Part shown: piece by piece, positions 16,687-27,863 of the stretch | How the letters are laid out: the number at the start of each line of letters is the position of its first letter | Numbering within the stretch: position 1 is the stretch's first letter | Program-made: the position numbers and the translations under genes | From: Alistipes senegalensis | GTDB lineage: Bacteria; Pseudomonadota; Gammaproteobacteria; Burkholderiales; Burkholderiaceae_D | NCBI GenBank assembly: GCA_023664945.1 | Contig: JAMPER010000001.1 | Coordinates: 308,942-372,941, forward strand | Direction: 5' to 3' | Length of the DNA: 64,000 nt | The notes under the pieces: generated by a model | The model's database searches: none | What the model was told of the DNA's origin: nothing | What the model saw: only the letters and a program-made list of their open reading frames with translations

Positions 16687-19086
16687 ATGAATGCAGGAAT
16701 TGATCCAAATGCCAAACCGTTGTCTCCGGAACTGCTGGAAAAGATGGATGCCTACTTTCGTGCGTCCAATTACCTGGCGGTAGGCCAGATTTATCTTTAT
16801 GACAACCCGCTTTTGCGGGTTCCGCTTGCGCCGGAGCACATCAAGCCCAGGCTGCTGGGGCACTGGGGAACTTCTCCCGGCCTGAATTTTGTGTATGTCC
16901 ACCTGAACCGCGTCATCAACAAAGACGACCTGGATATGATTTATGTAACCGGCCCGGGTCATGGCGGCCCCAGCCTGGTTGCCCACACTTATCTGGAAGG
17001 CACCTACAGCGAGTTTTACCCGAATATTTCCCAGGATGAGCAGGGCATGAAGAAACTGTTTACGCAGTTTTCTTTCCCGGGCGGGGTGCCCAGCCATGTT
17101 GCATCGGAAACGCCGGGTTCCATCAATGAGGGCGGCGAGCTGGGGTATTGCCTTTCCCATGCCTTTGGCGCGGCCTTTGACAACCCGGATTTGATTGTGG
17201 CCTGCGTGGTGGGCGACGGCGAGGCGGAAACCGGGCCGCTGGCAACCAGCTGGCATTCCAACAAGTTCCTGAATCCGGCCTATGACGGCGCAGTTTTGCC
17301 GATTCTGCACTTGAACGACGGCAAGATTGCCGGCCCGACGATGCTGGCGCGCATTCCCCATGAAGAGCTGGATATGCTTTTCAGGGGATATGGCTACAAG
17401 CCGTATTATGTGGATTACGATTCGGTCAACGGCGATACGATGGCGCTGCACCAGCAGATGGCTGCCGTGATGGACAAGGTGATTGCCGAAATCAAGGCTA
17501 TCCAGAAAGCGGCCCGTACGGGGGATGGATTGAAAGACCGTCCGGTATGGCCCATGATTGTCATGCGCACGCCGAAAGGGTGGACGGGGCCGAAAGAAGT
17601 GGACGGCCTAAAGATTGAGGGCTGTTTCCGTTCGCACCAGGTGCCGGTTTCCGAAACCAAGACCAATATGGATCATTTGAAGATCCTGGAAGCATGGATG
17701 CGGAGCTACAAGCCGGAAGAGCTGTTTGATGAAAACGGCCGTTTCCTGCCGGAGCTGGAAGCGCTTGCGCCCAAGGGGATTCGCCGGATGGGGGCCAACC
17801 CGCACGCCAACGGCGGGATGCTGCTCAGGGATTTGCGGATGCCGGATTTCCGTGATTATGCGATTGATGTGCCGAAACCGGGCGCGACGATTGCCGAGGC
17901 AACCCGTATCCAGGGACAGATGATCCGCGATGTGATGACCCTGAACGAGGATGCCAGGAATTTCCGGGTGTTCAGCCCGGATGAAACGGCATCCAACCGC
18001 TGGGGCGCGGTGTTTGAGGTGACGGACCGCTGCCTGATGGGCGAGATCAAGCCGCACGATGTCCAGATATCGCACCAGGGCCGCGTGATGGAGATGCTTT
18101 CCGAGCATCAGTGCGAGGGATGGCTTGAAGGTTATATTCTCACAGGCCGCCACGGGTTCTTCTCGTGCTACGAGGCGTTTATCCATATTATTGACTCCAT
18201 GTTCAACCAGCATGCGAAGTGGCTGGAGGTGACCCGCCATATCCCGTGGCGGCGGCCGGTGGCCTCGCTGAACTATTTGCTGACTTCCCACGTCTGGCGG
18301 CAGGACCATAACGGCTTGAGCCACCAGAATCCCGGGTTTGTGGATATTGTGATGAACAAGAAAGCGGATATTACGCGGGTGTATTTGCCGCCGGATGCCA
18401 ATACCCTGCTTTCCGTGACGGACCACTGCCTGCGCAGCCGCCATCGCATCAATGTGATTGTGGCGGGCAAACAGCCGGCGTTGCAGTATCTGAATATGGA
18501 AGATGCCATCAAGCACTGCACTGCCGGGGCGGGCATTTGGGAATGGGCCAGCAACGACAAGGGCAGCGAGCCGGATGTGGTGATGGCCTGCTGCGGGGAT
18601 ATCCCGACCATGGAAACGCTGGCTGCCGTGAAGATTTTGCGCGAGCAGTTCCCCGAGCTGAAAATTAGGGTGGTGAATGTGGTGAACCTCATGACGATGG
18701 TCCAGCCGGAAGACCACCCCAACGGGATGTCGGACAAGGATTTCGATGCGCTCTTTACGACAGACAAGCCCGTTATTTTCGCTTACCACGGCTATCCCTG
18801 GCTGATTCACCGCCTGACTTACCGCCGGACCAACCACAAAAATCTGCATGTGCGCGGTTACAAGGAAGAGGGAACGACTACCACCCCGTTTGATATGGTG
18901 GTGATGAATGACCTGGACCGTTTCCACCTGGTTGGCGATGCGATTGACAGGCTGCCGAAGCTGGCCGGCAAGGCGGCTTATGCCAAGCAGTATCTGCGCG
19001 ACAAGCTCCTGGCGCACAAGGCGTATGTTCACCAGTATGGCGAGGATATGCCGGAGATCCGGGACTGGAAGTGGACGGACGACTGA
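16687..19086 (+). CDS. xfp: Phosphoketolase (xylulose-5-P/fructose-6-P)
   Basis: A thiamine-diphosphate enzyme that splits xylulose 5-phosphate and/or fructose 6-phosphate with phosphate into acetyl phosphate plus an aldose phosphate. The 799-residue length is usual. TPP-binding [20 protein letters not shown], the early GPGHGGPS loop, [14 protein letters not shown] and the C-terminal [19 protein letters not shown] block are all present. It stands alone with its own leader and a strong terminator. No acetate kinase or phosphotransacetylase is beside it, so the fate of acetyl phosphate cannot be read from context. Substrate preference cannot be told from sequence here. Confidence 0.95.
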   Translation: MNAGIDPNAKPLSPELLEKMDAYFRASNYLAVGQIYLYDNPLLRVPLAPEHIKPRLLGHWGTSPGLNFVYVHLNRVINKDDLDMIYVTGPGHGGPSLVAHTYLEGTYSEFYPNISQDEQGMKKLFTQFSFPGGVPSHVASETPGSINEGGELGYCLSHAFGAAFDNPDLIVACVVGDGEAETGPLATSWHSNKFLNPAYDGAVLPILHLNDGKIAGPTMLARIPHEELDMLFRGYGYKPYYVDYDSVNGDTMALHQQMAAVMDKVIAEIKAIQKAARTGDGLKDRPVWPMIVMRTPKGWTGPKEVDGLKIEGCFRSHQVPVSETKTNMDHLKILEAWMRSYKPEELFDENGRFLPELEALAPKGIRRMGANPHANGGMLLRDLRMPDFRDYAIDVPKPGATIAEATRIQGQMIRDVMTLNEDARNFRVFSPDETASNRWGAVFEVTDRCLMGEIKPHDVQISHQGRVMEMLSEHQCEGWLEGYILTGRHGFFSCYEAFIHIIDSMFNQHAKWLEVTRHIPWRRPVASLNYLLTSHVWRQDHNGLSHQNPGFVDIVMNKKADITRVYLPPDANTLLSVTDHCLRSRHRINVIVAGKQPALQYLNMEDAIKHCTAGAGIWEWASNDKGSEPDVVMACCGDIPTMETLAAVKILREQFPELKIRVVNVVNLMTMVQPEDHPNGMSDKDFDALFTTDKPVIFAYHGYPWLIHRLTYRRTNHKNLHVRGYKEEGTTTTPFDMVVMNDLDRFHLVGDAIDRLPKLAGKAAYAKQYLRDKLLAHKAYVHQYGEDMPEIRDWKWTDD

Positions 19087-19118
19087 CCGGTTGTCTGCCA
19101 AATTTGCCTAAAAGGCAC

Positions 19119-19153
19119 AACGCGCATTTCCGGAAAGGGAATGCGCGTTTTTC
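19119..19153 (+). terminator. Rho-independent terminator after phosphoketolase
   Basis: AACGCGCATT and AATGCGCGTT form a 10-bp stem, extended by inner pairs, followed by a T-run. It ends the phosphoketolase transcript 30 bases after the stop. Confidence 0.85.
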
Positions 19154-19198
19154 TTTGCCAAAGCGGTAACGGCTGGCAGGTGATGGGCGGCCGGGCAG

Positions 19199-19912
19199 TT
19201 AAGCGGCAGCTTTGCCCGAGATGAAGCGGGCGTATCCCCTGGCGCGGAGTTTGCAGGCGGGGCACTGGCCGCAGCCGTATCCCCATTCGCGCAGCTGGCA
19301 GCGTTCGCCCAGGTAGCAGGTGTGTGTTTCCAAGCGGATGATTTCGACAAGGGGGGCGCCGCCAAGGGTTTGCGCCAGTTCCCAGGTTTGCGCCTTGTCT
19401 TTCCACATGAGCGGCATTTCGAGCCGGAAACGGGCGTCCATGCCGAGGTTGAGGCAAAGCTGGAGGGCTTTCATGGTGTCGTCCCGGCAGTCAGGATAGC
19501 CGGAAAAATCAGTTTCGCACATGCCGCCGACCAGTGTGCCCATGTTGCGGCGATAGGCCAGGGTGGCGGCTGTCATCATAAAAAACAGGTTGCGGCCGGG
19601 AACGAAGGTATTGGGCAGGCCGTTTTCCAGGAGGCGGATTTCGGTTTCGCTGGTCAGCGCCGTTTCGGAAAGGCGGGAAATCAGCGAGAGGTCAATGAGG
19701 TGATCCATGCCAAGCCGCTTTTCCCATTCGGGGGAAAGGCTTTGCAGCCGGGTGAGAATGGCCGGGCGCAGGGCCAGTTCCACATGGTGGCGCTGGCCGT
19801 AGTCAAATCCGATGGTTTCGACATGGTCGTAGCGGGAAAGCGCCCAGGCCAGGCAGGTGGTGGAATCCTGGCCGCCGCTGAAGAGAACAAGGGCATGGTT
19901 GGATGAAAGCAT
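19199..19912 (-). CDS. queC: 7-cyano-7-deazaguanine synthase (preQ0 synthase)
   Basis: QueC converts 7-carboxy-7-deazaguanine to preQ0 with ATP and ammonia, on the way to queuosine in tRNA. The 237-residue protein has the PP-loop [15 protein letters not shown] at the N-terminus, the VPGRNLFF block, and the C-terminal zinc-binding cysteines in [22 protein letters not shown] at 19912 places the PP-loop about eight residues in, as in the family; the longer frame upstream overlaps the divergent tamA leader. It is a single gene with no other queuosine genes in the window. Confidence 0.96.
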   Translation of the reverse strand: MLSSNHALVLFSGGQDSTTCLAWALSRYDHVETIGFDYGQRHHVELALRPAILTRLQSLSPEWEKRLGMDHLIDLSLISRLSETALTSETEIRLLENGLPNTFVPGRNLFFMMTAATLAYRRNMGTLVGGMCETDFSGYPDCRDDTMKALQLCLNLGMDARFRLEMPLMWKDKAQTWELAQTLGGAPLVEIIRLETHTCYLGERCQLREWGYGCGQCPACKLRARGYARFISGKAAA

Positions 19913-20057
19913 AAAAAAGCGGGAGGGTTTGTGAAAAAGCAGTATTTTCCCGGATTTTGATACCGCGCGGGGGCGGACTGGGCAATAATGGGAGCCGGGC
20001 CGGGTAAGGTTGACGATGGTTTCAGGAAATGGCCCGATTATAAAACGACTCCGGGGC

Positions 20058-21869
20058 ATGACAAAGTTTTTGACACGGCTGTTTTACCTGTTTGGCAGTA
20101 TGCTGCCTGCCCGGCAGTGTTTTGTTGCCTGTGCCAGGGGGCTGCTTCCGGCCGTTTTTTTTGTGGCGGGATTTCCGGCGGCGAATGCGCAGGGGACGGC
20201 ATATAGTGTGACGGTTGAGGCACCGGGCGAAATACGCCGGCTGCTGGAAGAAAATCTGCCGGTGGTGCGCTGGCGCGACAATGACCGGATTGATCCGGCC
20301 CAGCTGCGCCTGCTTTACCGGAAAACGCCGGATGAGGTCAGGAAGTTGCTGGAAACGGAAGGGTATTTTGCACCGGAAATCAGGATGAGCCGGGCAAGCG
20401 CCGGGGAAAGGGAGCAGATTACTGTTGCCGTTGAACCGGGCGAGCCGGTTCGCGTGAGCCAGGTTGAGATTGTTTTTACCGGCGCGATTACGCAGCAGGA
20501 AGCGGAAATGCGCCCGAAGGAAAGCGATTTGCGGGAGCGCTGGGCGCTGCGCGAGGGAGCACGCTTCAGGCAGGCGGACTGGGAGGCGGCCAAGGGCGCG
20601 CTTTTGCGGCAGGTTCGGCGGGTGCGGTATCCCCGTGCAAAGATGGTCAGGTCGCAGGCTGATGTGGATCCCGAAACGCTAAGTGCGGTATTGCATGTGG
20701 AGATTGACAGCGGTATGCCGGTTCGTTTCGGCGAGATAACCATAGAGGGGCTGGCGCGTTATGGCGAAGAGGTCATTATGCGCGAGCGCCCGGTTAAACC
20801 CGGTTCGGTTTACCGGCAGGGTGCGCTTGCCGGCTGGCAGGCGCGTATCCAGGATACCGGGTATTTCCGTTTTGTGGAGGTTTTTGCCGATCTGGAAAGC
20901 GGCAAGGACGAGGTGCCGGTAACGGTGAAGGTGGTGGAGAACAAAAAGCGGCATGCCGCTGTCGGGGTGGGGTACAGTACGGATATGGGCAGCCGGATGA
21001 GCCTGACGTATGACGACAGGACGCTGCTTGGCCGGGACTGGAATCTGAAAAGCGCTCTGATTATGGAGACCCGCCGTCAGACGGGAAATGCAGAGGTGTT
21101 TTTCCCCAGGACGGCCGGCGGCTTTAGCAACAGTGTGGGCGGCAAATATGAGCGTTCGGATATCCAGGGCGAGGATACCCGCCTGGTGACGCTCTTTGGC
21201 AAGACTTCGTGGGGCAGGCCACGCTTTGAGCAGTATGTGACGCTGGAATATCTGAATGAGAATGCCCGGATAAAAGGGGCGGAGGATAACGAAACCGAGG
21301 CGTTGCCGCTGAGTTATGGTTTTATCCGGCGCGCGCTGAACAACCGGATCAACCCGACCCGCGGTTATGCCGTGCAGGCACAGATTGGCGGGGCGGCGGA
21401 AGGCCTGTTGACCGATGAGAGTTTTATCCGTCCCTATCTCAAGGCGGCCTATTTTCATCCTGTCGGGAAAAAAGGCAATTTGCTGCTGAGAACAGAAATG
21501 GGTGCGGTTTTGTCTTCTTCCCGCCATGGCATTCCGGATGCGATCATGTTCCGGACGGGGGGCGACCAGTCTGTGAGGGGGTATGCCTATGAGAGCCTGG
21601 GGGTGAGTGAAGGCCGCGCAACGGTCGGCGGGCGTTATCTGGCTGTGGGCAGTGTGGAGTACCAGTATTATTTTTATGGCAACTGGGGGGCGGCCCTTTT
21701 TGTTGACGCAGGCAATGCGGCGGACAATTTCCATGACCTGGAACCGGCAGTTGGTTATGGCATTGGCGCGCGCTGGCGCAGTCCTGCCGGGCCGCTGGGT
21801 ATTGATGTTGCCTACGGGGAAGAAACGAGGGAGTTCCGGGTGCATTTTTCTTTTGGGTATTCATTCTGA
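20058..21869 (+). CDS. tamA: TamA-like outer-membrane protein (Omp85 family)
   Basis: TamA is the outer-membrane half of the TamA-TamB machine, linked to lipid transport across the periplasm and to autotransporter assembly. The 603-residue protein has a signal peptide ([16 protein letters not shown]), POTRA domains over roughly residues 45-290, and a C-terminal beta-barrel ending in Phe (FSFGYSF). The Omp85 signature is seen as [12 protein letters not shown] (the RGY motif). ATG at 20058 is preferred; 16 more codons are open upstream. It is followed by tamB with a one-base overlap. Confidence 0.9.
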   Translation: MTKFLTRLFYLFGSMLPARQCFVACARGLLPAVFFVAGFPAANAQGTAYSVTVEAPGEIRRLLEENLPVVRWRDNDRIDPAQLRLLYRKTPDEVRKLLETEGYFAPEIRMSRASAGEREQITVAVEPGEPVRVSQVEIVFTGAITQQEAEMRPKESDLRERWALREGARFRQADWEAAKGALLRQVRRVRYPRAKMVRSQADVDPETLSAVLHVEIDSGMPVRFGEITIEGLARYGEEVIMRERPVKPGSVYRQGALAGWQARIQDTGYFRFVEVFADLESGKDEVPVTVKVVENKKRHAAVGVGYSTDMGSRMSLTYDDRTLLGRDWNLKSALIMETRRQTGNAEVFFPRTAGGFSNSVGGKYERSDIQGEDTRLVTLFGKTSWGRPRFEQYVTLEYLNENARIKGAEDNETEALPLSYGFIRRALNNRINPTRGYAVQAQIGGAAEGLLTDESFIRPYLKAAYFHPVGKKGNLLLRTEMGAVLSSSRHGIPDAIMFRTGGDQSVRGYAYESLGVSEGRATVGGRYLAVGSVEYQYYFYGNWGAALFVDAGNAADNFHDLEPAVGYGIGARWRSPAGPLGIDVAYGEETREFRVHFSFGYSF

Positions 21870-24800
21870 TGCGCCGTTATTTCATTATTCCTGCTGCGGT
21901 GTTTTTTGCCTTTGTGACGGCGCTGGCGGTGCTGGCAAACCAGGAATTTGCGCTGCAATGGCTGGCAGGGAAAGCCGTAGAGGCCAGCCGTGGCAGCCTG
22001 GCGCTTCGTGATGTTGGTGGTACGCTAGCCGGGACGATAACGGTCGGGGAAGCAGCTTACCGCACGCCGGAAAAAGAAATTGCGGCGCGGGATGTGGAGA
22101 TTACCTGGCATCCGCTGGCGTTGCTGCTGGGCAAAATCAGCGTGGCATCGGTTTCGGTTTCCCGCCTTTCGGTGGATGTATCCGCTTCGGATTCGGATGA
22201 GCCGGCGGTTTTGCCCGAATCGCTGGCATTGCCTTTGTCTGTGGAAGTGGACAGGTTCCTGGCGGACAAGGTGATAGTCAGGGGGATGCTGTTTGAACGT
22301 GTGCAGGGTTCCCTTTTTGCGGACAGGCATGGCTGGCGGCTGGCTGATGCTGGGTTTGAGAGCGATTTCGGGCAGGTAACAGCCGGCCTGGAGCTGGGCG
22401 CCAGGCGGCCGTTTCCAGTAAAAGGCGAGGTAACTGTAAGCCATGAGAAGGCGAAGGGCAGGGCAGAGTTGGCGGGCGGGCTTGAAGATATCCGTTTTGA
22501 GGGAAGTTTTGACGGTTTTGGCGCGGCTGTAAAGGCGCATGCCCGGATAACGCCTTTTGCGGCATTTATGCTGCCTTCGCTTTCGCTGAAGGCGGAAAAT
22601 GTGGATTTTTCCCGAGTCCGGGCAGACTGGCCTGCCGGGCGCATTCAGGCGGAAGCGGAGATTCAGGCGACGGATGGGGCTTCGCTGAAGGGGCGGGTCC
22701 GTCTTGCCAATGGCGATCCGGGACAGTTGGACGCAAACCGGCTGCCGGTGAAAAGGCTTGAGGCGGATCTGGGCGGGAATATCCGGGATATGCTGTTTGA
22801 GCGTATCCTGGTTGATTTGGGGCGGGCAGGGCGTTTTGACGGCCGGGGCAGGCTGCATGGCGACGGGCTGGATTTGCAGCTCAGGACAGCCCGGCTGGAT
22901 TTGAACGGGCTTTATTCCCGTGCCAGGAGTACGGCTATTGCCGGTTCGGTGCAGGTGGCGGCAGAAAAAGACCGGCAAACGGTGGCTGCCCGGCTGGCGC
23001 AAAGGCAGCTGTCTCTGGAGGCCAAAGCGGTTCATGCGGCGGGGCAGGTGGATGTGCCGCTGCTTCGGCTTTTTGCCGGGAAAGGCGAGCTGCGCCTGGC
23101 GGGGAGTTTTAAGCTGGGCGGCTCCCGTGATTTTGCGATTGACGGCACAGCCCGCCGGTTTGATTTGTCCGCCCTGGGACGTTATCCGGTTTCCCACATT
23201 AACGCTTCGCTGAAGGCAACAGGCTGTTTGGCAGCAGAAAAGGCTGTTTCGCTGGATTATGCCCTGACAGACAGCCGGTTGATGGGAAAGCCATTGACAG
23301 GAAAAGGGCATGTTTCCGTTACGGAGAAAGCGCTTTTGGCGGCAGAGGTGGCGCTGGCATGGGGCAGCAACCGTTTTTATGCCGACGGCGCATTAAACGG
23401 GACAGGAAAGGCGCTGCAATGGTCGCTTGATGCGCCGGAACTGGCTTTGCTGGGCCAGCCGTTTCAGGGGGCGCTTTCGGGAGAGGGGCGGCTTGCAGGT
23501 TCTTTCAGCCGGTGGCAGGCGTATGGAAAGATGAAGGGCGAGAAGCTGGTTTTGCCGGGTGGCATCAGTGCCGCGCAGTTTGTTGCGGAAGGACGGGGCG
23601 GCAACAGCCTGGCTGATCCGCTCAATGTGCAGGTTGAGCTGGCGCAGGCCTCGGTGGCAGGCAGCTCATGGCAGGCCGGGAAGCTGGCTGTGGACGGTTC
23701 GCCGGGTTCGCATGTTGTGCAACTGGCGCTATCCGGCGGCGAGCTGGATTTGCATGTTAAGGCATCCGGCGGCTGGAAAGGGTACCAGGGATGGGCCGGC
23801 AGGATTGAAGCGCTGGAAAACAGGGGAAAGCGGCCGTTTTCCCTGTTGTCGCCTGCCTCACTTCAGTTTGGCCGCCGCCTTTTTTTGCTGACGGATTTGA
23901 AGCTGGGATTGCCCAACGGCGAACTGGCTGTCAGGCGGCTGGAAAAAAAGGCTTCCCGCCTCCGTTCGGAAGGCTATGCGAAGGGGCTGCCGCTTGCTTA
24001 TGTGAGCGCTTTTGTCCCGTCGCTTAAAGAACATATCGGCGGACGGCTGACGGCAGGGGCAACGTGGTCGGTGGATATGGACAGGGCGCTTGACGGTAGG
24101 GTTCACCTTTACCGGGAAGACGGGGATGTGCTGCTCAAAGGGGAAGATAACAGTGTCCGCCTGGGATTGAGTGAAATGGATATCCTGCTGGTGCTGGAGA
24201 AAAACGGGTTGCAGGTTGACGCCCGTATCGACGGCCGGGTTACCGGAAAGATCGGCCTGACGGCGAGTACGCGCCTTGCCTTGGGAAGGGAAGGCTGGCA
24301 TTTGCCCAAACAGAGTCCGTTCAGCCTGAAACTGGATGCCGTGATGCCGACGCTTGAATGGCTCGGGCCTGCCAGCGGGCAGCCGGATGTTGAGGCCGGC
24401 GGCAGCCTGAAGGTGCAGGTAACCGGTTCCGGCACGGTTGGCGCGCCATTGCTTGCCGGCAGTGTGGCGGGAGAGGATTTGGCGTTTCGCTGGGCAACAT
24501 GGGGAGTGCGCCTGCATGGCGGGCAGCTTTTGGCCCGGATGGATAACGGCCGCGTTGTTCTGGAAAAGGCCATGATTAACGGGGATGAAGGCTCATTCCG
24601 GATAACGGGCGGCGGTCTTGTTACCGGCAGCCATGCGTCGGCGGATTTGCATTTTTTGGCTGACAGGCTCTTGGTGATGTCTTCTCCGGACAAGCAGCTG
24701 GCGTTGAGCGGGCAGGGCCGCCTGGCAGTGGATGACGAAAAGGCGGCGCTGACCGGAAAATGGCGCGTGGACAAGGCGCTTATCCGGTCTTTGGCGTATA

Positions 24801-25603
24801 ACCGCGTCAGTTTCAGCGATGATGTGGTGATTGCCGGACGGGAGACGGATAAAAAAGCGGCAAAGCCGCCTTTGCCGGTGACCATGGATATGCAGGTTGA
24901 TTTGGGGGATAAGTTCAAAATTGACGGATGGGGCCTTGACGCGCGCCTTCTGGGCAGTTTGCAGGCGGTTTCTTCCGGGGAACAGCCTTTGCGTGTTTAT
25001 GGCGCAATTCGTGCAGAGGATGCGGTTTTCAGTGCCTATGGGCAAAAGCTGGAGGTTAAGCGGGGCAATGTGGTGTTTGGCGGCGCGCCGGAGAATCCTT
25101 CGCTGGATATCCTGGCGATACGAAAAATTCCGGCTTTCGGGATGGATAATCCGGTTGAGGCCGGTGTGCAGGTCAGGGGAACGCCGCATGATTTGCAGGT
25201 GAAGCTGGTTTCCAACCCGGATGTGCCGGACGAGGAAAAGCTTTCCTGGCTGATTCTGGGGCACGGCGGCGCGCAAAATGCCGATGGGCATGAGCGGGAT
25301 ATGATTGCCACTGCCGCGGCGGCATTGTTGAGCACTTCATCGCTGGGCAGTGTGCAATCCGGCCTGGCCAGCCGTATCGGGGTGGATGATATCGGCATTG
25401 GTTCCGGGCAGGATATGGAAAGCACGGTTATTTCTGTCAGCAAGCAGATTTCCAACCGGCTGTACCTGACTTATGAGCAGGGGATTTCTACTGTATCCAA
25501 TCTGATCAAGCTGCGGTATCTGGTGTCAAACCGGCTGCGCGTGGAGGCGGCAACCGGCACGGCCAGCGCTATTGACCTGCTGTATGAATGGAGTTTTGAC
25601 TGA
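21869..25603 (+). CDS. tamB: TamB-like translocation/assembly module protein
   Basis: A 1244-residue inner-membrane-anchored, periplasm-spanning protein. One N-terminal membrane anchor (about residues 2-22, FIIPAAVFFAFVTALAVLA) is followed by a very long beta-rich region of the AsmA-like type, then the diagnostic C-terminal DUF490/TamB domain (LSWLILGHGG, LYLTYEQGISTVSNLIKLRY, ending YEWSFD). The ATG overlaps the tamA stop by one base, giving tight coupling. The pair probably moves phospholipids to the outer membrane and may assist the autotransporter encoded 3 kb downstream; that link is inference. Confidence 0.93.
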   Translation: MRRYFIIPAAVFFAFVTALAVLANQEFALQWLAGKAVEASRGSLALRDVGGTLAGTITVGEAAYRTPEKEIAARDVEITWHPLALLLGKISVASVSVSRLSVDVSASDSDEPAVLPESLALPLSVEVDRFLADKVIVRGMLFERVQGSLFADRHGWRLADAGFESDFGQVTAGLELGARRPFPVKGEVTVSHEKAKGRAELAGGLEDIRFEGSFDGFGAAVKAHARITPFAAFMLPSLSLKAENVDFSRVRADWPAGRIQAEAEIQATDGASLKGRVRLANGDPGQLDANRLPVKRLEADLGGNIRDMLFERILVDLGRAGRFDGRGRLHGDGLDLQLRTARLDLNGLYSRARSTAIAGSVQVAAEKDRQTVAARLAQRQLSLEAKAVHAAGQVDVPLLRLFAGKGELRLAGSFKLGGSRDFAIDGTARRFDLSALGRYPVSHINASLKATGCLAAEKAVSLDYALTDSRLMGKPLTGKGHVSVTEKALLAAEVALAWGSNRFYADGALNGTGKALQWSLDAPELALLGQPFQGALSGEGRLAGSFSRWQAYGKMKGEKLVLPGGISAAQFVAEGRGGNSLADPLNVQVELAQASVAGSSWQAGKLAVDGSPGSHVVQLALSGGELDLHVKASGGWKGYQGWAGRIEALENRGKRPFSLLSPASLQFGRRLFLLTDLKLGLPNGELAVRRLEKKASRLRSEGYAKGLPLAYVSAFVPSLKEHIGGRLTAGATWSVDMDRALDGRVHLYREDGDVLLKGEDNSVRLGLSEMDILLVLEKNGLQVDARIDGRVTGKIGLTASTRLALGREGWHLPKQSPFSLKLDAVMPTLEWLGPASGQPDVEAGGSLKVQVTGSGTVGAPLLAGSVAGEDLAFRWATWGVRLHGGQLLARMDNGRVVLEKAMINGDEGSFRITGGGLVTGSHASADLHFLADRLLVMSSPDKQLALSGQGRLAVDDEKAALTGKWRVDKALIRSLAYNRVSFSDDVVIAGRETDKKAAKPPLPVTMDMQVDLGDKFKIDGWGLDARLLGSLQAVSSGEQPLRVYGAIRAEDAVFSAYGQKLEVKRGNVVFGGAPENPSLDILAIRKIPAFGMDNPVEAGVQVRGTPHDLQVKLVSNPDVPDEEKLSWLILGHGGAQNADGHERDMIATAAAALLSTSSLGSVQSGLASRIGVDDIGIGSGQDMESTVISVSKQISNRLYLTYEQGISTVSNLIKLRYLVSNRLRVEAATGTASAIDLLYEWSFD

Positions 25604-25615
25604 CCGGCGGGCAGT

Positions 25616-26380
25616 TTAGCGCTGCGTTATTTTCTTGACGATTTGTTCCAGGCGCAGATCCTTGTTGTCGGAAAAAATCAGCTTGACCGGATACCAGTTG
25701 AGATTGGGCGCCAGCCAGACTTCGGTTGTTTTGCCTTTTTTGTCCTGCCGCATCAGGTAAACGGTTTGGATATCCCCTGCCGGTGTCAGGAGCGAGGATG
25801 TTTCCCCTACGGTGAAATCCCAGCGGTCGATGCTGTTTTTGCCGGATACCATGAAGGTAAGCGTTTGGCCTTCGGCCAGTTTTTCCGGATGGGCGTTTGC
25901 CAGGGAAGCCAGCTGCCAGACGACGGATGCCCTGTCCTGGACGCCTTCTTCAAGCGGCAGGGTGCGCTGTGAGGCGGAAAAGGTCAGGGTTTTGTTTTTC
26001 CAGTCGAACAGGGTGCGCGTTTCATCCCGGTTGCGGCGCTTTTCGGTAAAAAGGGCCGGCCTTAACCCTGAGGGGCCGATACTGCCTTCACTGGCGGTAT
26101 CCAGGATAGGGCCCAGCATGTTGCAACGGGCCGCGGTTTTGACGGTATAGGCGTTTCCCGCAGGGACCCACTGGATGGAAGAACGGCCGCCGATGCTCAT
26201 GGCGGCATATTTGACCCGTACCACGTATTCCAGGGTAACCGGCGGAGGCGGGGATAACGCGGGAGCCGCACCGGCGGTTGGGGCCGCCTGGGTGTAAGGG
26301 GTCATCATGACCAGGACGATACTGCAAACAAGGGGAAGCAGCCAGCGGAGCAGCTTGGTCAGGTTGTTTTCGGGGTGCAT
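25616..26380 (-). CDS. DUF3108-family secreted protein
   Basis: A 254-residue protein with an N-terminal signal peptide (LLRWLLPLVCSIVLVMMTPYTQAA), then a proline-rich spacer and a beta-rich domain (YVVRVKYAAMSIGGRSSIQW...) ending WLAPNLNWYPVKLIFSDNKDLRLEQIVKKI. That ending and the layout match DUF3108 proteins of Burkholderiales, whose function is not established. ATG at 26380 begins the signal peptide; the long upstream frame is antisense to rfaE2. It converges with tamB, with only 12 bases between the stops. Confidence 0.82.
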   Translation of the reverse strand: MHPENNLTKLLRWLLPLVCSIVLVMMTPYTQAAPTAGAAPALSPPPPVTLEYVVRVKYAAMSIGGRSSIQWVPAGNAYTVKTAARCNMLGPILDTASEGSIGPSGLRPALFTEKRRNRDETRTLFDWKNKTLTFSASQRTLPLEEGVQDRASVVWQLASLANAHPEKLAEGQTLTFMVSGKNSIDRWDFTVGETSSLLTPAGDIQTVYLMRQDKKGKTTEVWLAPNLNWYPVKLIFSDNKDLRLEQIVKKITQR

Positions 26381-26509
26381 ATCGGTTCTCTCGGAAGTCA
26401 GAGAAAAAGCGCGCCTTTTGATAAGGAAGGCTGGTGTATTATACAGGGGATTTATTTTTCCTGTCCGGCGTGCCGCCATGCCGCCTTGATTTTTGCCATG
26501 GGTGCCAAT

Positions 26510-26989
26510 ATGCCAGCTTTTCTTGCCAAGATTTGCCGCCGGGCCGACTTGCCCGGCAGGCTTGCGGCATTGCCGCAGCCGGTGGTGGTGACAAACGGGG
26601 TGTTTGATATTTTGCACCGGGGGCATGTGACTTATCTGGCGCAGGCAAAATCGCTTGGCGCTTCGCTGGTGGTGGCGGTCAATACGGATGCTTCTGTGCG
26701 CCGCCTGGGCAAGGGGGAAGACCGCCCTGTGAATGCCTGCGAAGACCGGATGGCGATACTGGCGGCGCTGGAATCGGTGGATATGGTGGTGTCTTTTGAT
26801 GAGGATACGGCGCTGGAGATTGTGCGGGAAATCCGCCCGGCGGTATATGCCAAGGGCGGGGATTACGATATGGCGGCGATTCCGGAGGGCCGGGAGGTGA
26901 CGGCGCAGGGCGGCCGGGCGGTGGCGATTCCTTTTGCCTATGACCGCTCGACAACGGCGCTGCTTTCACGGATTAAGCAGGCAAAGTAA
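26510..26989 (+). CDS. rfaE2: D-glycero-beta-D-manno-heptose 1-phosphate adenylyltransferase
   Basis: This enzyme makes ADP-heptose precursor for the inner core of LPS. The 159-residue protein corresponds to the C-terminal half of E. coli HldE, encoded alone as in many betaproteobacteria. The nucleotidyltransferase motif is VVTNGVFDILHRGHVTYL (HxGH). It ends with the ATP-site segment YDRSTTALLSRI, the family's R-S-T-T. The start is uncertain: ATG at 26510 or ATG at 26498 four codons earlier; neither has a strong ribosome-binding site. It converges with ttcA, four bases apart. The kinase half is not in the window. Confidence 0.92.
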   Translation: MPAFLAKICRRADLPGRLAALPQPVVVTNGVFDILHRGHVTYLAQAKSLGASLVVAVNTDASVRRLGKGEDRPVNACEDRMAILAALESVDMVVSFDEDTALEIVREIRPAVYAKGGDYDMAAIPEGREVTAQGGRAVAIPFAYDRSTTALLSRIKQAK

Positions 26990-26993
26990 TTTA

Positions 26994-27863
26994 TCAGGCG
27001 GTATCTTCCAAAAAAGGCATGCTTTCCTGTCCGGCGCTTTCGCCGGGCCTGCCGCCGGGTTTTAACCCTGTGAAATCAAAATGGTTTTGATCCAGCAAAT
27101 GGGAGGGGACGATGGAGGAGAGGGCGGAAAAGATGTTCTCCAGCCTGCCGGGGAACTGTTTTTCCCATTCCTGCATGAGCGCTTTTATCCGGGCACGCTC
27201 CTGGTTGACGTAAGGCCCGCAGAAGTTGCAGGGGATGAGCGGGAATTGCCGCATGGCAGCATATCGCGCCAGGTCTTTTTCCCGGGCATAGGCCAGCGGG
27301 CGGATAACGATGTGCCTGCCGTCGTCTGTGCGCAGCTTGGGTGGCATGCTTTTCAGTTTGGCCCCGAAGAACAGGTTGAGAAAAAAGGTTTCGATGATGT
27401 CGTCCCGGTGGTGCCCCAGGGCGATTTTGGTCGCGCCCAGTTCGGAGGCGACACGGTACAGGACGCCCCTTCTTAACCGTGCGCACAAAGAGCAGCCGGG
27501 TTTGCCTTCCGGGATCAGTTTTTTGACGATGCTGTAGGTGTCTTCTTCCTCGATGTGGTACGGAATGCCTCTTTCCTTGAGGTATTGCGGCAGGATACCG
27601 CCCGGAAAGCCCGGCTGTTTCTGGTTGACGTGGACGGCAATGAGCCCGAAATCAACCGGGGCGCGGGATTTTAGCGCAAGCAGGATATCCAGCAGGCAGA
27701 AGCTGTCTTTTCCGCCGGAGAGGCACACCATGACTTTATCGCCTGCTTCGATCATGCCAAAGTCGCCGATGGCCTGGCCTGCCTGCCGGCAAAGGCGCTT
27801 GTTCAGCTTGTTGTTTTCAAATCCGGTTTTGGCATAGGCGCGCCGGGTCATTGCTTTTGTCAT
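26994..27863 (-). CDS. ttcA: tRNA 2-thiocytidine(32) synthetase TtcA
   Basis: TtcA thiolates cytidine 32 of certain tRNAs using ATP and an iron-sulfur cluster. The 289-residue protein has the PP-loop [13 protein letters not shown] near residue 48 and two cysteine pairs ([12 protein letters not shown] and IPCNFCGPY) that bind the [4Fe-4S] cluster. [16 protein letters not shown] is the family's central block. The ATG at 27863 overlaps the folB stop in ATGA; a second in-frame ATG at 27851 is possible. Confidence 0.96.
   Translation of the reverse strand: MTKAMTRRAYAKTGFENNKLNKRLCRQAGQAIGDFGMIEAGDKVMVCLSGGKDSFCLLDILLALKSRAPVDFGLIAVHVNQKQPGFPGGILPQYLKERGIPYHIEEEDTYSIVKKLIPEGKPGCSLCARLRRGVLYRVASELGATKIALGHHRDDIIETFFLNLFFGAKLKSMPPKLRTDDGRHIVIRPLAYAREKDLARYAAMRQFPLIPCNFCGPYVNQERARIKALMQEWEKQFPGRLENIFSALSSIVPSHLLDQNHFDFTGLKPGGRPGESAGQESMPFLEDTA

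Noticed and set aside
17608-19101. A 497-codon frame antisense to phosphoketolase
   Set aside because: Shadow frame produced by codon bias; no family features.
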